Below, piece after piece: positions 16,701-25,800 of a DNA stretch of 28,909 nucleotides. The DNA is from a virus, in the IMG/VR virus record IMGVR_UViG_3300009183_000281, positions 1-28,909 of that record; one strand, given 5' to 3'. The notes beneath the pieces were generated by a model. The model saw only the letters and a program-made list of their open reading frames with translations. It did not search any database and was not told the origin of the DNA. The translations under genes were made by a program, and so were the position numbers. Positions within the stretch are counted from its first letter, which is position 1. The number at the start of each line of letters is the position of its first letter.

Positions 16701-19700
16701 TTGAGTATGACTGTGCCGGTGGATTGGTAACAAAAAAGTTAATTGCGGTTGTTGCGGTTTGAGGTATGTTTATACCATACACCCCCACACCACCAATAGT
16801 TCCACTAGTTTGTCCTGTAATTGTCGTCCCTAAAGTGATATTTGTTCCCGATAAAATAGCTCCACTAAATAAATCATTCCCACTAACACTAATAACAGTT
16901 AATACATTTCCAGATATTGTTGTAGCACCACTAATTTGTATTTGTGATTCAAATACTCTTCTTCCTTGTAAGAACACATTAAAATCATCAATTAATTTGG
17001 GGTAGAACCCTGTGTTAATTCTTGTTTGTGAATTTATCCCATTAGTAATTGTATCTTGTAATACAATGTTTTGGGGAACTCCATCAATAACTAATGAATA
17101 GGTTTTGGTAACCGCACTATTTCCCGGATCATAATTGTCCGAATAATTAAAGTCAGTCCAAACATCATCAAGAATATCCACCCCATCTTTAATCCAAGTT
17201 TTATATCTGTTCCAAATAGAACCATACTTCAATATCCAAGCATATGGTATTCTATGAATGCCTCCATATTTTTTAAATGTTGAGATAATATAGTCCAAAT
17301 CAGATGAACTACCATCATTGTCTTCTTTATATTTTTCTCGTAGTGTTGCCAATGGTAAACTATTCAAAAATAAATAAGATGCGGATTTGAACGGGTATAA
17401 GTCATTAGTGTATCTAAAATTAAAAACACCTTTTTGTATTGCATTGATAAAATAGGGGGTATTTAAAATTGAAGTGGTTTGTTCTGAAGTTAATTTATTA
17501 GTGTAGTCAAAATAAGAAAGATTACCTTCAGTGGTATATTGTTCAGTTATTTTTCTTGTTTTATAAAAAGTTTTTAAATCCGATAAATTAATAACTTGTC
17601 CAAATGTCCCACTTTTATTTGATTTATAGTTAAAACTAGTTACAGGTTGTTTATCTTTTGAATTTACAACATCATCATAATTTGTAATACTTTTTATTAT
17701 CGTATTATATTCTAAAACCTGATTAGTTTTAAATACATCTTCTTTTTTCTGAATACCCTTTCCTCCCGCTAAATAATTATTTACCCAACCTAAATTAGTT
17801 ATTGGGTATGTGTCGGTAAAATCAAAATTTTCAACAATATTTTTATTTCCAAAATAATCTTTAGCCGGAGCATTATCTTTAATTGATATTAACGGTTGTG
17901 ATTTTTCATTGGTTAAGATATCTTGATTATATAACTTGAATGATGTGTTAATATCATTTTTAATATACGAAGTATTAAACTCACCTCTAATATAGTTTTG
18001 CCAAGATTCTCCCGTACCACCATTTGATATGTGTTTTAAAAACGATAAATAAACCCCCGAATTTAAATCATACTCTTTTAATTTTTTAGTTAAAAATGGA
18101 TTATCATTACCTAACGATTGTAACATATTTAATACTTCCGCTTCGGAATAGTATTCTGACATATTATTCAATTTGTTAGAATCCCTACTTAATTTACTGT
18201 AAAATGAATTAAGTAATAATCGTTCATATATCTCGTAGAAAAATTTAACTTCTTCCACATTCTGATACACTTGATTATTAATTGGGAATTCAATTGCATT
18301 AAAACTTAATCTATTTGGTTTAAGTAATAGATTGTTAGTGTCTGTTGGGAATTTTGTAGGTACTTTTCTTTCGTAAGTTGCTTTTATAAATTCCTCAACA
18401 AATTCCACCTCCGGCCATATTTCAGGTTGGTATGCTCTAATTTTAGTCGCAATACTTGTATCCCCAGGATATTTTAATTCATATCTTTCACCTTCTTTTA
18501 GATTGTTTTCAACAATGACTTGAGGCCAAGGATATATCGGTGTTTCGTTAATAGTTAAGTTTTTTAAGTCAACACTACTAGTTGATAACACCGCATCTTT
18601 TCTATTAGCATCATCCCTTAAATCCCAAGCTTTAGTGTGAACCTCATCAAGTAATCTTAAAAACGCTTCACCTTGAGCAAAGAAAACCGCCAAGACATTT
18701 CTTATTGTTGGTGAAAAACCTATACCACCTTCACTAGCACTTTTACTTATATTTAAAACTAAATCTTTAGTAAGTTGTTCTTCTATTGCTTGTTTTTTAG
18801 TTTGATAATTAGATCTAATTGTTGTTATTTTATCGGTAAAAGATGACTTACCTTTAAAAAAGAATTTTGGTGATGAATCAAACTGCGTTTTTATTTGATT
18901 TTGTATTGCAATTGTTACAGTATTTAATTCTTTACCGGTTCTTTGAGTATAAGTTTTATTTATATCAATTTCGTCTATTGTTGCGTTATAAAAAAAGGTG
19001 TTAGTTTTTTTTTGTAAATCAACAAAAATGTCTACAGGTATACTATTTGGTTTTCCTTCACCAAAAACCGAATTACTGTTTAATAAGTTGTTATTTGATT
19101 TAACAATTTTTGATAATTCTGACAACGCTTCTTGTTGTTTTGGTGGTAATTTATACTCTTCTTTAAATTGATATAATAAATAACCATCTTTTTGACCCGG
19201 AAGTGTTTCTGTAACAAATGGATTTTTTGTGTCTAAATATTTATTAAACCAAGAATCAGTTCCTGAATACACGAGAACTTCACCATCATACTTATCCAAC
19301 ACTTTGGCGTAATTATCAATACTATTTAACACATCCGTATTAGTTTTTGGGTATTGATCAATTATATTTTTTAAAAAGGTGTTTAAATTTATTTGTAATT
19401 CTTGAATTGTTATTTCAGGGAAATTATCCGATATTAATCCTTTAGATTTATATTCGGCATATAATTCTTTCATTTTAGCATAACCCTTACTAGACCATCC
19501 ACTAACAACTTTATCGTTTTTATTTCCATTTCCTGTTGTTGTTTGTGGTATTGTTTCAATTGCCGATTGGAACATTAGTGGTGTTGACATCATCTCCTGC
19601 CAATTAATGTAGGCTAAAATACTATATTTGTATGTATACATTTTTAATTGTATTCTAAAATTACCACTACTTGGATCAAAACTAGCGGTAAAGTTTTGTA

Positions 19701-20328
19701 ACATAAGTGGTAATCTAACCGCTTTACCTAAATAACCTTTTAATGTTAAATAAAATAACGGATACGGTAGTTGAAAAAATGCTGCGTATGGTGAGTTACC
19801 TCCAGCCTCAAACAATGCTCTACCTTTAACATCTTCCATTGTTATATCTATAACAGGTAAGAAGTCGGTACCGTATGAGACATTTATTTGAGTAATACCC
19901 AACATTCCTGTATCAGTCGCACCCACCACACCATTAGACAATGTTTCTTGTCTAAAAAAATAGTCATTACTTTGATTAGGATTTGTTACTTTATCAATTC
20001 TTTGTTGGTTTATCCCTTTACCTTGTAATGTATCTTGTCCTGTTATTTCATCAGTATATGAAGTATCTAAAAAATTTTTTTCTCCGGGATTCAAAAAATT
20101 AATTTTACCCACAGATATTGTTCTAATAGTATCATTTAATGGAACTCCGATAGCCAATTTTGTTCTAGGTAATACAGAACATTCCAAATTAGCGTAAAAT
20201 ACTAAATCTTCTTGATTAATAAGTCGTTCACTAGCCTTTCCGTTTTGATCAACGACTTTATTTGGATCAATTACCGATATGTTTTGGTAATCAAATTCTA
20301 CTAATATGTTTTCTCCGTTATCTACCAT
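13789..20328 (-). CDS. Giant baseplate hub-like protein (gp27-type ends with large insertion)
   Basis: 2179 aa. Residues about 140-245 (FLPVIDITMEDVKGRALFE, then YPLFYLTLKGYLGKAVRLPL and NFRIQLKMYTYKYSIL) look like the first tube-like domain of gp27/gpD-type hubs. Residues about 1850-1926 (NRSYKCSIDMMGNALIQPMM, then YMITKVAHRISENGFDTTFE) look like the second hub domain. About 1500 residues of unrecognised sequence lie between, including a 'GNVLTVISVSG...AGTTITG'-type beta-repeat at about 1128-1198. The last 250 residues contain a stretch faintly like a glucosaminidase (NNYGLISL..., FSSFEQFINFMIAKY). T4 gp27 is only 391 aa. It overlaps the gp53-like gene by 11 bp. The hub assignment rests on motif recognition and position, so it is moderately sure. 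Confidence 0.75.
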   Translation of the reverse strand: MVDNGENILVEFDYQNISVIDPNKVVDQNGKASERLINQEDLVFYANLECSVLPRTKLAIGVPLNDTIRTISVGKINFLNPGEKNFLDTSYTDEITGQDTLQGKGINQQRIDKVTNPNQSNDYFFRQETLSNGVVGATDTGMLGITQINVSYGTDFLPVIDITMEDVKGRALFEAGGNSPYAAFFQLPYPLFYLTLKGYLGKAVRLPLMLQNFTASFDPSSGNFRIQLKMYTYKYSILAYINWQEMMSTPLMFQSAIETIPQTTTGNGNKNDKVVSGWSSKGYAKMKELYAEYKSKGLISDNFPEITIQELQINLNTFLKNIIDQYPKTNTDVLNSIDNYAKVLDKYDGEVLVYSGTDSWFNKYLDTKNPFVTETLPGQKDGYLLYQFKEEYKLPPKQQEALSELSKIVKSNNNLLNSNSVFGEGKPNSIPVDIFVDLQKKTNTFFYNATIDEIDINKTYTQRTGKELNTVTIAIQNQIKTQFDSSPKFFFKGKSSFTDKITTIRSNYQTKKQAIEEQLTKDLVLNISKSASEGGIGFSPTIRNVLAVFFAQGEAFLRLLDEVHTKAWDLRDDANRKDAVLSTSSVDLKNLTINETPIYPWPQVIVENNLKEGERYELKYPGDTSIATKIRAYQPEIWPEVEFVEEFIKATYERKVPTKFPTDTNNLLLKPNRLSFNAIEFPINNQVYQNVEEVKFFYEIYERLLLNSFYSKLSRDSNKLNNMSEYYSEAEVLNMLQSLGNDNPFLTKKLKEYDLNSGVYLSFLKHISNGGTGESWQNYIRGEFNTSYIKNDINTSFKLYNQDILTNEKSQPLISIKDNAPAKDYFGNKNIVENFDFTDTYPITNLGWVNNYLAGGKGIQKKEDVFKTNQVLEYNTIIKSITNYDDVVNSKDKQPVTSFNYKSNKSGTFGQVINLSDLKTFYKTRKITEQYTTEGNLSYFDYTNKLTSEQTTSILNTPYFINAIQKGVFNFRYTNDLYPFKSASYLFLNSLPLATLREKYKEDNDGSSSDLDYIISTFKKYGGIHRIPYAWILKYGSIWNRYKTWIKDGVDILDDVWTDFNYSDNYDPGNSAVTKTYSLVIDGVPQNIVLQDTITNGINSQTRINTGFYPKLIDDFNVFLQGRRVFESQIQISGATTISGNVLTVISVSGNDLFSGAILSGTNITLGTTITGQTSGTIGGVGVYGINIPQTATTAINFFVTNPPAQSYSNSEIQTVLNNGKLYLKSAAGSTINGLPGFDSGNSNRSLNLKSWSCFVETSDGNNIYPMPSFGSSVNQTKDECFKTNGDLVTEVVNNPAVYNGSVRLFWKAPNYGYFDNDKLSKPLPNSYLKHIKNNEEIQQAFSISGVTSEYSKISELFTTFEKDILDIMENEFLNFSRSVYNYNTNIKPTLGTDTTNEITNNNFQSLMRSLMKVPKPKDNVNGSVTINEIQESQVKNFQQVLGSFMEYKVTMKYGNPSNFDKKLFYSYSNQIIIDPYSFQGYNVGSPNSLPSAGGTITLLQSKTQNPETWKTLETYVGFSEIPELVYDDNGSYITDFFLDMNIEFTDNSIKRLSPLIKIYATQKLEDSNFNSTKFKNLMDSYINKSNTYINTLLDLEMTKLRKELPNVNISQTNSKVRADYEGEQTRYELWDLFKSINDTWISGTDFKNKTLFEDVLLMDRASRDVGQQIYVDIFELKTLIDSSLATNRMLDTINTILTQNNFVSFVIPAFANFYNIRDVSKNATPRPEGSLEFANSLFGTYLNVDYRETTSKFVCFYANKPSEHLAINDNVDYRYRDDAFDLRRATDNPLVESQENKTDWATSNKVVGFNVDIGPQNQQIFKQLDISQDPGLPTTESLEVLNQMANQSRNRGSYTQSVSLYNVYKNRSYKCSIDMMGNALIQPMMYFNLRNVPLFSGPYMITKVAHRISENGFDTTFEGQRQPFYSIPKIESFIQSISTKILNDIRERIKQNEDINTQKSVNNLSQTANKLNNASENNTTLNANQACSGLLNNDYKNFTNAENLTSEPINKQDVVDKINELVSKNRNSNDSKILGSFIYGIMTVITKPSNVFKSYGNNYGLISLNFNYGDSKKYFENNYYCNSKNIPLAVFSSFEQFINFMIAKYEPSLDVIKNYVTGNNTNDETKYGEAFSKFYMNNYPVKESQKLFDTLTEQDQKKLEDPFGDAYTEYNTILQKGG

Positions 20329-20641
20329 AGTAGAAAAAATGTGTTTCTAATGTTGATTTATAGTCCTGTAATGAAGTTAGTAAAGGATATGGTATTGTCA
20401 ATATAGCGGCGTCGGGTATGTTGAACTCAAATCCTGTAAATTGTGGATTTGCCAACATTATTAACCACCCAAAGAGTGGTGATCCATAAAATTGTTGAGA
20501 TACTTTATCCAATCTTGATGTTCCGACTTTATAGATATATGTTTTATCAGAAGTTTTAGCGGGTAATTCCACATACGGAACAACTGTTTGTTGTCCGTTT
20601 TGTAAAAATTGATTATATCTGTTATAATATTGTAAAGCCAT
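20318..20641 (-). CDS. LysM-like baseplate protein (gp53 / tail protein X type)
   Basis: The 107-aa protein has a LysM-like core at residues about 34-66 (YKVGTSRLDKVSQQFYGSPL, then FGWLIMLANP). This matches the 'd.p..IA..fYGdp..wWvI...N' pattern of gp53-type wedge proteins and of the small LysM proteins that clamp tail tubes to hubs. It lies 2 bp after the 1702-aa protein gene and overlaps the hub-like gene, the usual place for such a protein in contractile tail clusters. It would act as an adaptor in the baseplate. Confidence 0.82.
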   Translation of the reverse strand: MALQYYNRYNQFLQNGQQTVVPYVELPAKTSDKTYIYKVGTSRLDKVSQQFYGSPLFGWLIMLANPQFTGFEFNIPDAAILTIPYPLLTSLQDYKSTLETHFFYYGR

Positions 20642-20643
20642 AA

Positions 20644-23600
20644 TTAAGTGAAAGTTACTTTTCCATTATATGTTTTATTATTTGTGTTTACATTCACATC
20701 TAAATATAAATCCTTTAATCTATTTTTCTTTTGTAGATTATTTCCAACTTTATCTGTGGTGTAACCCACTTTAGAATCAAATTCGGTGATTTTGTATTTT
20801 TCATATGTTTGATAATCACTACCTTTCATTAAATCATCAAAGAATTTTAATTCCGCGTCGTGTTCTTCCTTACATTTTACTTTAAAATCGTTTGATAATT
20901 TTTCAATACCTTTAACCAATAGTGGGTTTTTATCTATTTTAGGTCCTGATGTTAAATTTTTGACAAACGCATTAAATTTATTATCATCTAAAAATATTGG
21001 TGACATTGTCATATAAAATCGTCTGCTTGCGGTTTCATCACCAAATCCTGCAAACGCTTTAGTAATTGGATCAAAATTATTATCATTATAGTTAATTTTT
21101 TTTAACATACTATTAGGATCTATATCCAAGATTTTATCATTATAATTTTTTAGTTTGTTCCCAACTGAAATTGGATTTACATTTGTAGTATATACTTTAA
21201 TGATATTATTAATATTATCACCAGTTAATGTATATACTTTATATTCCCCAGTACCCAATTTAATACCGTCCAATTTATCACAAACAACATCCATTTTTCT
21301 CAAAGTATAATTATACTTTTCTTGGTATGAAGTCATAGTGTTAACCGGTCCAATAACTATGTTATTTATTTCGGACTCCATTTTACTAACTTCTTCTTCT
21401 AATTTAGCCCTTAACTCTCTTGATTGAGAATTAAGAACATCATAAATTTTAGAATCTTTATCAATAAAATATGAAATCGGATCTTTATCATTTTTAACAT
21501 CCGATAAAGTATCTTTAATTAACTTACTAACATTTTTTTCAATTTCTAATGATCTACCATATAAAGGTATATCATCCAAAGGTGTTTCATATTGATTTAA
21601 CTTACCATTATCAAATTTTCTATCACTACTAACTAATCCTACAATACCCATATTAGTAGTATTTGTAATTGTTTTAAGTTGGTTCGTTATTGTTGTGAAA
21701 TAATTTTTAGTTCCTTCCGATAATTCTTTAATTAATGTGGTGTAATTCATATCACCTTCTTCAACCTCATTTTTATTTACATATTTTGCCGATAATATTG
21801 TCCCAATAGTCCCCCCTCCTTTTTGTGGTTGTTGGTTTGAAATATCATTTACCCCTACTGTCGGTGTTGCCGTTCCCGCACCTTTAACTATTTTAGCAAC
21901 CATTTCTTTCGCCTTTTCTGAATCACTTTCCGTTGATACAGATCTTTCATCATATATTTCGGTGTTACCATAATAGTTAAACGATAATGCGTTTTGTAAT
22001 TGTTTTACAGGTCCTGCCAAACCGTGTCCACCAATAAAATCAAACCCTAACGATATTTTTGCCAACATTGGTTGTACTCCGATACCTTCAGGATTCATAT
22101 CAAAAACTAATGGATCGTATTGTATTCCTAATGAATTAGGTATTATTTTAGTATTGTAAAAATCACCAATTCTCAACACCAAGACAGGAGGTGCTCCAAA
22201 TGCCGTGTTTTTAGCGTCATTATATTTTGGTTGTCCGTCAGGTCCAATAACGGGAATTGTTTGTCCAGGTCTCATACATTGTTGTAAGAATGTAAGTCTA
22301 GAATTTAATCCTTCGGGAGTAATTGAGTGAAAAGCCGGTGTAAAATACTTCACCTTATCTTTAATACTTTCAAATATCATCGGATCACTTTCCTTAATTA
22401 TGTCAAAATAATCACATTCAGAGAATAAATGTCTTAATATTTTTTTAGAAATACCGTCTTTCAATTTTTTAATTGGGTCTGGCTTTTCAATTATTTTAAG
22501 TGGTGGTATATTAATAGTTGTGTTTCCACTACTATTTTGGATTACTATTGGTGTGGTTATTACTTCGTCAGTTTCTTCAGGTTTAGGTTCTTGAACATAC
22601 GTCGCAAGAATAGATGCGATTCTAACTTTTCTACAAGCCATTGCTGGAACTGAATACCATTCACCACCATAATTATTAATTTTAGCCGTTGTGGGTGTTT
22701 CACCATCCACAATATTTTTACGACAATCAATTGTAACGTTTGTACCATCTTTAGATTTTGACGAAACAGTAGTATTTTCTCCTGTACCTATTGCCTTTAT
22801 TTTTAATTTACCTTCTTCAAAAAACTTTTTAAAACTCTCACCTCCAACATTTTGTTCTTTAAACCATTTATCAACTGAATCAATTCTTCTATCTGAAAGA
22901 TATTGATTATATGTTGGGTCTTGTATTGGAGATGCCGAGCCCTGTAATTCTATGGTTATAGTCCCTTTTTTATCAACAATAAATTCTTTAATTTTTTGAA
23001 CTAATTCCGTTTTAATTACATTGAAATTTTCAATAACAACATTATCAAAGAACTGTGGAACTGCTTCCTTCAGGAAGGGTTCAACTGTTCCCTTAACAAA
23101 ACATTTTGCAGGAACATTAGTTTTATATTTTAGAGTTCTTAATCCTAGGTAAAAATTATAATAATCCTCGTAATTCCAATTCGCATTAAGTCCTTCTGTT
23201 TCATATTCGTTAGATGCCGGTCCCGCAATTTTCCACTCCGCAGGATCTGAAGGATTTTTAATAACACTACTTGGGTTATAGAATGGTGAGTCATTTTCAA
23301 AATAAAACGCATAATCTTTAAAATTATCATTAAATTCAGTAACACTAATTGTTTCTTCTGGATTAGGTCCCATTTTAGCGGCATTTGTATTTACAGGATC
23401 GGTTCCGGTACCTGAAGCGGTAGTAGTCGTTGATTCATTAACAGAAATATTTGATATTATAATTTCTTTTTCTTCCTCGGTTTTTGTTGGATCATTTAAA
23501 AGTTGTTGGTAAGTATATAATTCAGAAGTTGGTATTGTATTAAACTTTAACGCTAAATCATATATATCATATTTTACACAACCCGCAAAGAATGAATCCA

Positions 23601-25752
23601 TTATTGAATTAATTTCTTGTGGTGTTCTAGTTTTAAGTTGTTCTCTAACAATTGTATTCATAACCGATGGATGATCCACAATTATTGTCCAACTTAATGT
23701 TCCGGATCTTGAACTATTTTTATATGTGTAAACAGGTTCGGGTCTACCTAAAAATGATGTTGGGTTCCAACTTGCTTTACTATCCTCACTAAATGTTATG
23801 TTATAAGGTGGAAACCACATAACTCTACCCCCATTTGATCCTTTTTCACAAACAGGTAAATCATCATATCTAAATCCCGGTTCACTTGATGTCCTCCAAG
23901 CCAAATTTTCAAGTGAGAACATATATTTTTTAACTTTATTATCAACAATATTAGTTGACCCAGGATTTCTTAACGGAGCAATATTTAAGTTAAAAGTATT
24001 ATCCAACACTGAATTATTAAATCTTCTTCCTGAAGTGGTAATACCATCAGTTTTTTGTAAATCGGCATATGTATAATATGGTGTATCTTTTTGGAAGATT
24101 CTACAATACTCTCTACCAACTTCAAATCCACTCTCACCAATTACATTACTCCCCGTACTTGAGTCGTAATACGCAATTACTTGTGAACCTTTTGTTAATT
24201 CTTTATAACCATCGTTAAACACTTTTGAAACTTGACTTATTGCGTTACCAACGTGTTTAAGTCGTTTTGCCCCTTGAACATTGTCCGCAGCATCAATAAT
24301 TCTTTGAGTGTTGTCTAATATAGAACCCCCTTTAAATGGAACATCAATTGATTGATCTTGACTATATTGAGCTTCTATTATATTAAATTCGGGATCTTGT
24401 TGAAATGTTTCTCCACCTTTACCAACTTTAAACCCTGCGTTTGGTCTATATTTTGGTGATGTCCAAACAAATCTACCGTCAATACCGTCACCATCGTTAT
24501 GTGATTTTGCCGCTAAACCAAAATTAAGTTTACCTTCATTACCCTCATATAATTTACCTAATTCATCAGGTCCGTAAACAAGTGTTGCTTGTTGTTTACC
24601 GAATCTATCGGTTGCAACCTCATTAGATGGACTGTTAATTAATCCTGGTTCCGCATTTTCACTACCAACATAATATCCTCCTCCACCGTTATCTCCGTTG
24701 AATAGGTTGTTGATTGCTTGCGACACCCCTTGTATAAGGTTTTTCTTATATGTAGGTCGGTATAAGTTATAATTTAAATTACCAAATAATATTGATTGTT
24801 GTCCGTTTCCTGTATTCGCTAAAAATATTTCAGAAGGGTTTCTAGTTTTATTTAAGATACCACCTAAAGCACCTCCCGTTAAATTATTTAAAACATTTAA
24901 CCCACCTGAAACATTACCTTCAGGATTGTTTTCATCAAAATAATCTCCGGGTATAAATGACACAGGAAAATATGTTCCTGTCAATCTATTTGCGAATGAT
25001 ACTGCCGCTAATAAAGGATTTTCAGGGACGGTAATCTTCCAATTTTTTATAAAGAATGGTTGTTGTCCTGATGCTAATAAACTAGCACTGAAAGGATCTG
25101 ATAATGTGTCAAGATTAAGTGATCCGATAGTCAATTGTTCTAATTCTACCGCAATTCTATCTTCAAAATAACCTTTAAGTTGTGCCGCACCAATTTTAGC
25201 AAGATACGAATCTTGAGATAAAGTTCCGTTTGAACCATTTGGGTTACTACTTGTTAAAATTTCATATGGACTATAAAATGATGGGACAAATATTGACGGA
25301 TCCCAATATGGGAGATATAATTTATTTGATGTAACAATATCGGTAATGATATATAAATCCTTATACCCACCTTCAGGACCGTATTTGTTTTGAATATATG
25401 CAGCATCAATATAAAATTCATTAACTAAATCTAATATTGTGTCGTTTGGATCATAAGGACCCTTATTTGATTCAACAGGATAAGGAGCTCCAGGTATTGT
25501 ATATTTACCAATAAAACCACCATCAGGTCCGTATTCGTTTAATGGATAAAGTTGTTGTGCAAATTGATTGGTTGAGATATATGTGTCGGGAGAATCAATA
25601 ACATTACTGTTATTAAGTGGTGATACTTCATATGTAACATTTCCTGCAGGAGGTGTATACACACCTTGAACTTGATAAGGTGCTAAATTTCTAGCAATTA
25701 AACTATTTCTAAATGTAGATGATGAAGCAAATGATAATACACTCTCTGACAT
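20644..25752 (-). CDS. Giant baseplate/tube-initiator-like protein with OmpA-like domain
   Basis: 1702 aa. Residues about 637-700 (MWFPPYNITFSEDSKASWNP, then FLGRPEPVYTYKNSSRSGTL) and about 1182-1265 (PPVLVLRIGDFYNTKIIPNS, then GVQPMLAKISLGFDFIGGHG and LQNALSFNYYG) form two halves of a phage tube-initiator/gpU-like fold, the layer between tail tube and hub. Between them, at about 915-1050, lies an OmpA C-terminal-like segment (ITIELQGSAS; YNQYLSDRRIDSVDKWF; LKIKAIGTGEN; CRKVRIA). The N-terminal 300 residues are rich in Gly/Pro/Tyr, with two YGP(D/E)GG(F/Y) motifs. The C-terminal 350 residues are helical and unrecognised. The gene heads a unit with the gp53-like and hub-like genes; TATTTATA is 14 nt upstream. 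Confidence 0.8.
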   Translation of the reverse strand: MSESVLSFASSSTFRNSLIARNLAPYQVQGVYTPPAGNVTYEVSPLNNSNVIDSPDTYISTNQFAQQLYPLNEYGPDGGFIGKYTIPGAPYPVESNKGPYDPNDTILDLVNEFYIDAAYIQNKYGPEGGYKDLYIITDIVTSNKLYLPYWDPSIFVPSFYSPYEILTSSNPNGSNGTLSQDSYLAKIGAAQLKGYFEDRIAVELEQLTIGSLNLDTLSDPFSASLLASGQQPFFIKNWKITVPENPLLAAVSFANRLTGTYFPVSFIPGDYFDENNPEGNVSGGLNVLNNLTGGALGGILNKTRNPSEIFLANTGNGQQSILFGNLNYNLYRPTYKKNLIQGVSQAINNLFNGDNGGGGYYVGSENAEPGLINSPSNEVATDRFGKQQATLVYGPDELGKLYEGNEGKLNFGLAAKSHNDGDGIDGRFVWTSPKYRPNAGFKVGKGGETFQQDPEFNIIEAQYSQDQSIDVPFKGGSILDNTQRIIDAADNVQGAKRLKHVGNAISQVSKVFNDGYKELTKGSQVIAYYDSSTGSNVIGESGFEVGREYCRIFQKDTPYYTYADLQKTDGITTSGRRFNNSVLDNTFNLNIAPLRNPGSTNIVDNKVKKYMFSLENLAWRTSSEPGFRYDDLPVCEKGSNGGRVMWFPPYNITFSEDSKASWNPTSFLGRPEPVYTYKNSSRSGTLSWTIIVDHPSVMNTIVREQLKTRTPQEINSIMDSFFAGCVKYDIYDLALKFNTIPTSELYTYQQLLNDPTKTEEEKEIIISNISVNESTTTTASGTGTDPVNTNAAKMGPNPEETISVTEFNDNFKDYAFYFENDSPFYNPSSVIKNPSDPAEWKIAGPASNEYETEGLNANWNYEDYYNFYLGLRTLKYKTNVPAKCFVKGTVEPFLKEAVPQFFDNVVIENFNVIKTELVQKIKEFIVDKKGTITIELQGSASPIQDPTYNQYLSDRRIDSVDKWFKEQNVGGESFKKFFEEGKLKIKAIGTGENTTVSSKSKDGTNVTIDCRKNIVDGETPTTAKINNYGGEWYSVPAMACRKVRIASILATYVQEPKPEETDEVITTPIVIQNSSGNTTINIPPLKIIEKPDPIKKLKDGISKKILRHLFSECDYFDIIKESDPMIFESIKDKVKYFTPAFHSITPEGLNSRLTFLQQCMRPGQTIPVIGPDGQPKYNDAKNTAFGAPPVLVLRIGDFYNTKIIPNSLGIQYDPLVFDMNPEGIGVQPMLAKISLGFDFIGGHGLAGPVKQLQNALSFNYYGNTEIYDERSVSTESDSEKAKEMVAKIVKGAGTATPTVGVNDISNQQPQKGGGTIGTILSAKYVNKNEVEEGDMNYTTLIKELSEGTKNYFTTITNQLKTITNTTNMGIVGLVSSDRKFDNGKLNQYETPLDDIPLYGRSLEIEKNVSKLIKDTLSDVKNDKDPISYFIDKDSKIYDVLNSQSRELRAKLEEEVSKMESEINNIVIGPVNTMTSYQEKYNYTLRKMDVVCDKLDGIKLGTGEYKVYTLTGDNINNIIKVYTTNVNPISVGNKLKNYNDKILDIDPNSMLKKINYNDNNFDPITKAFAGFGDETASRRFYMTMSPIFLDDNKFNAFVKNLTSGPKIDKNPLLVKGIEKLSNDFKVKCKEEHDAELKFFDDLMKGSDYQTYEKYKITEFDSKVGYTTDKVGNNLQKKNRLKDLYLDVNVNTNNKTYNGKVTFT

Positions 25753-25766
25753 ATTTTATCTTTTCC

Positions 25767-25774
25767 TATAAATA
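25767..25774 (-). promoter_or_regulatory. Candidate late promoter/leader element TATTTATA
   Basis: TATTTATA lies 14 nt before the ATG (25750-25752) of the 1702-aa protein. It overlaps a small AAATAC/GTATTT inverted repeat. Confidence 0.5.
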
Positions 25775-25800
25775 CCTAAAAAGTATTTTTTAAATTACCT

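Noticed and set aside
16521-17005. Cluster of plus-strand open frames inside the giant hub gene
   Set aside because: They arise opposite the hub gene and its Gly/Thr-rich repeat; no start signal, and no protein-like pattern.
22560-22748. Minus-strand 62-codon open frame inside the 1702-aa gene
   Set aside because: Alternate frame of the OmpA-like region; no protein-like features.
25780-25800. Possible terminator after the 1702-aa promoter region (AAATAC/GTATTT)
   Set aside because: The stem is only six A/T-rich pairs and overlaps the TATTTATA element; too weak to call.
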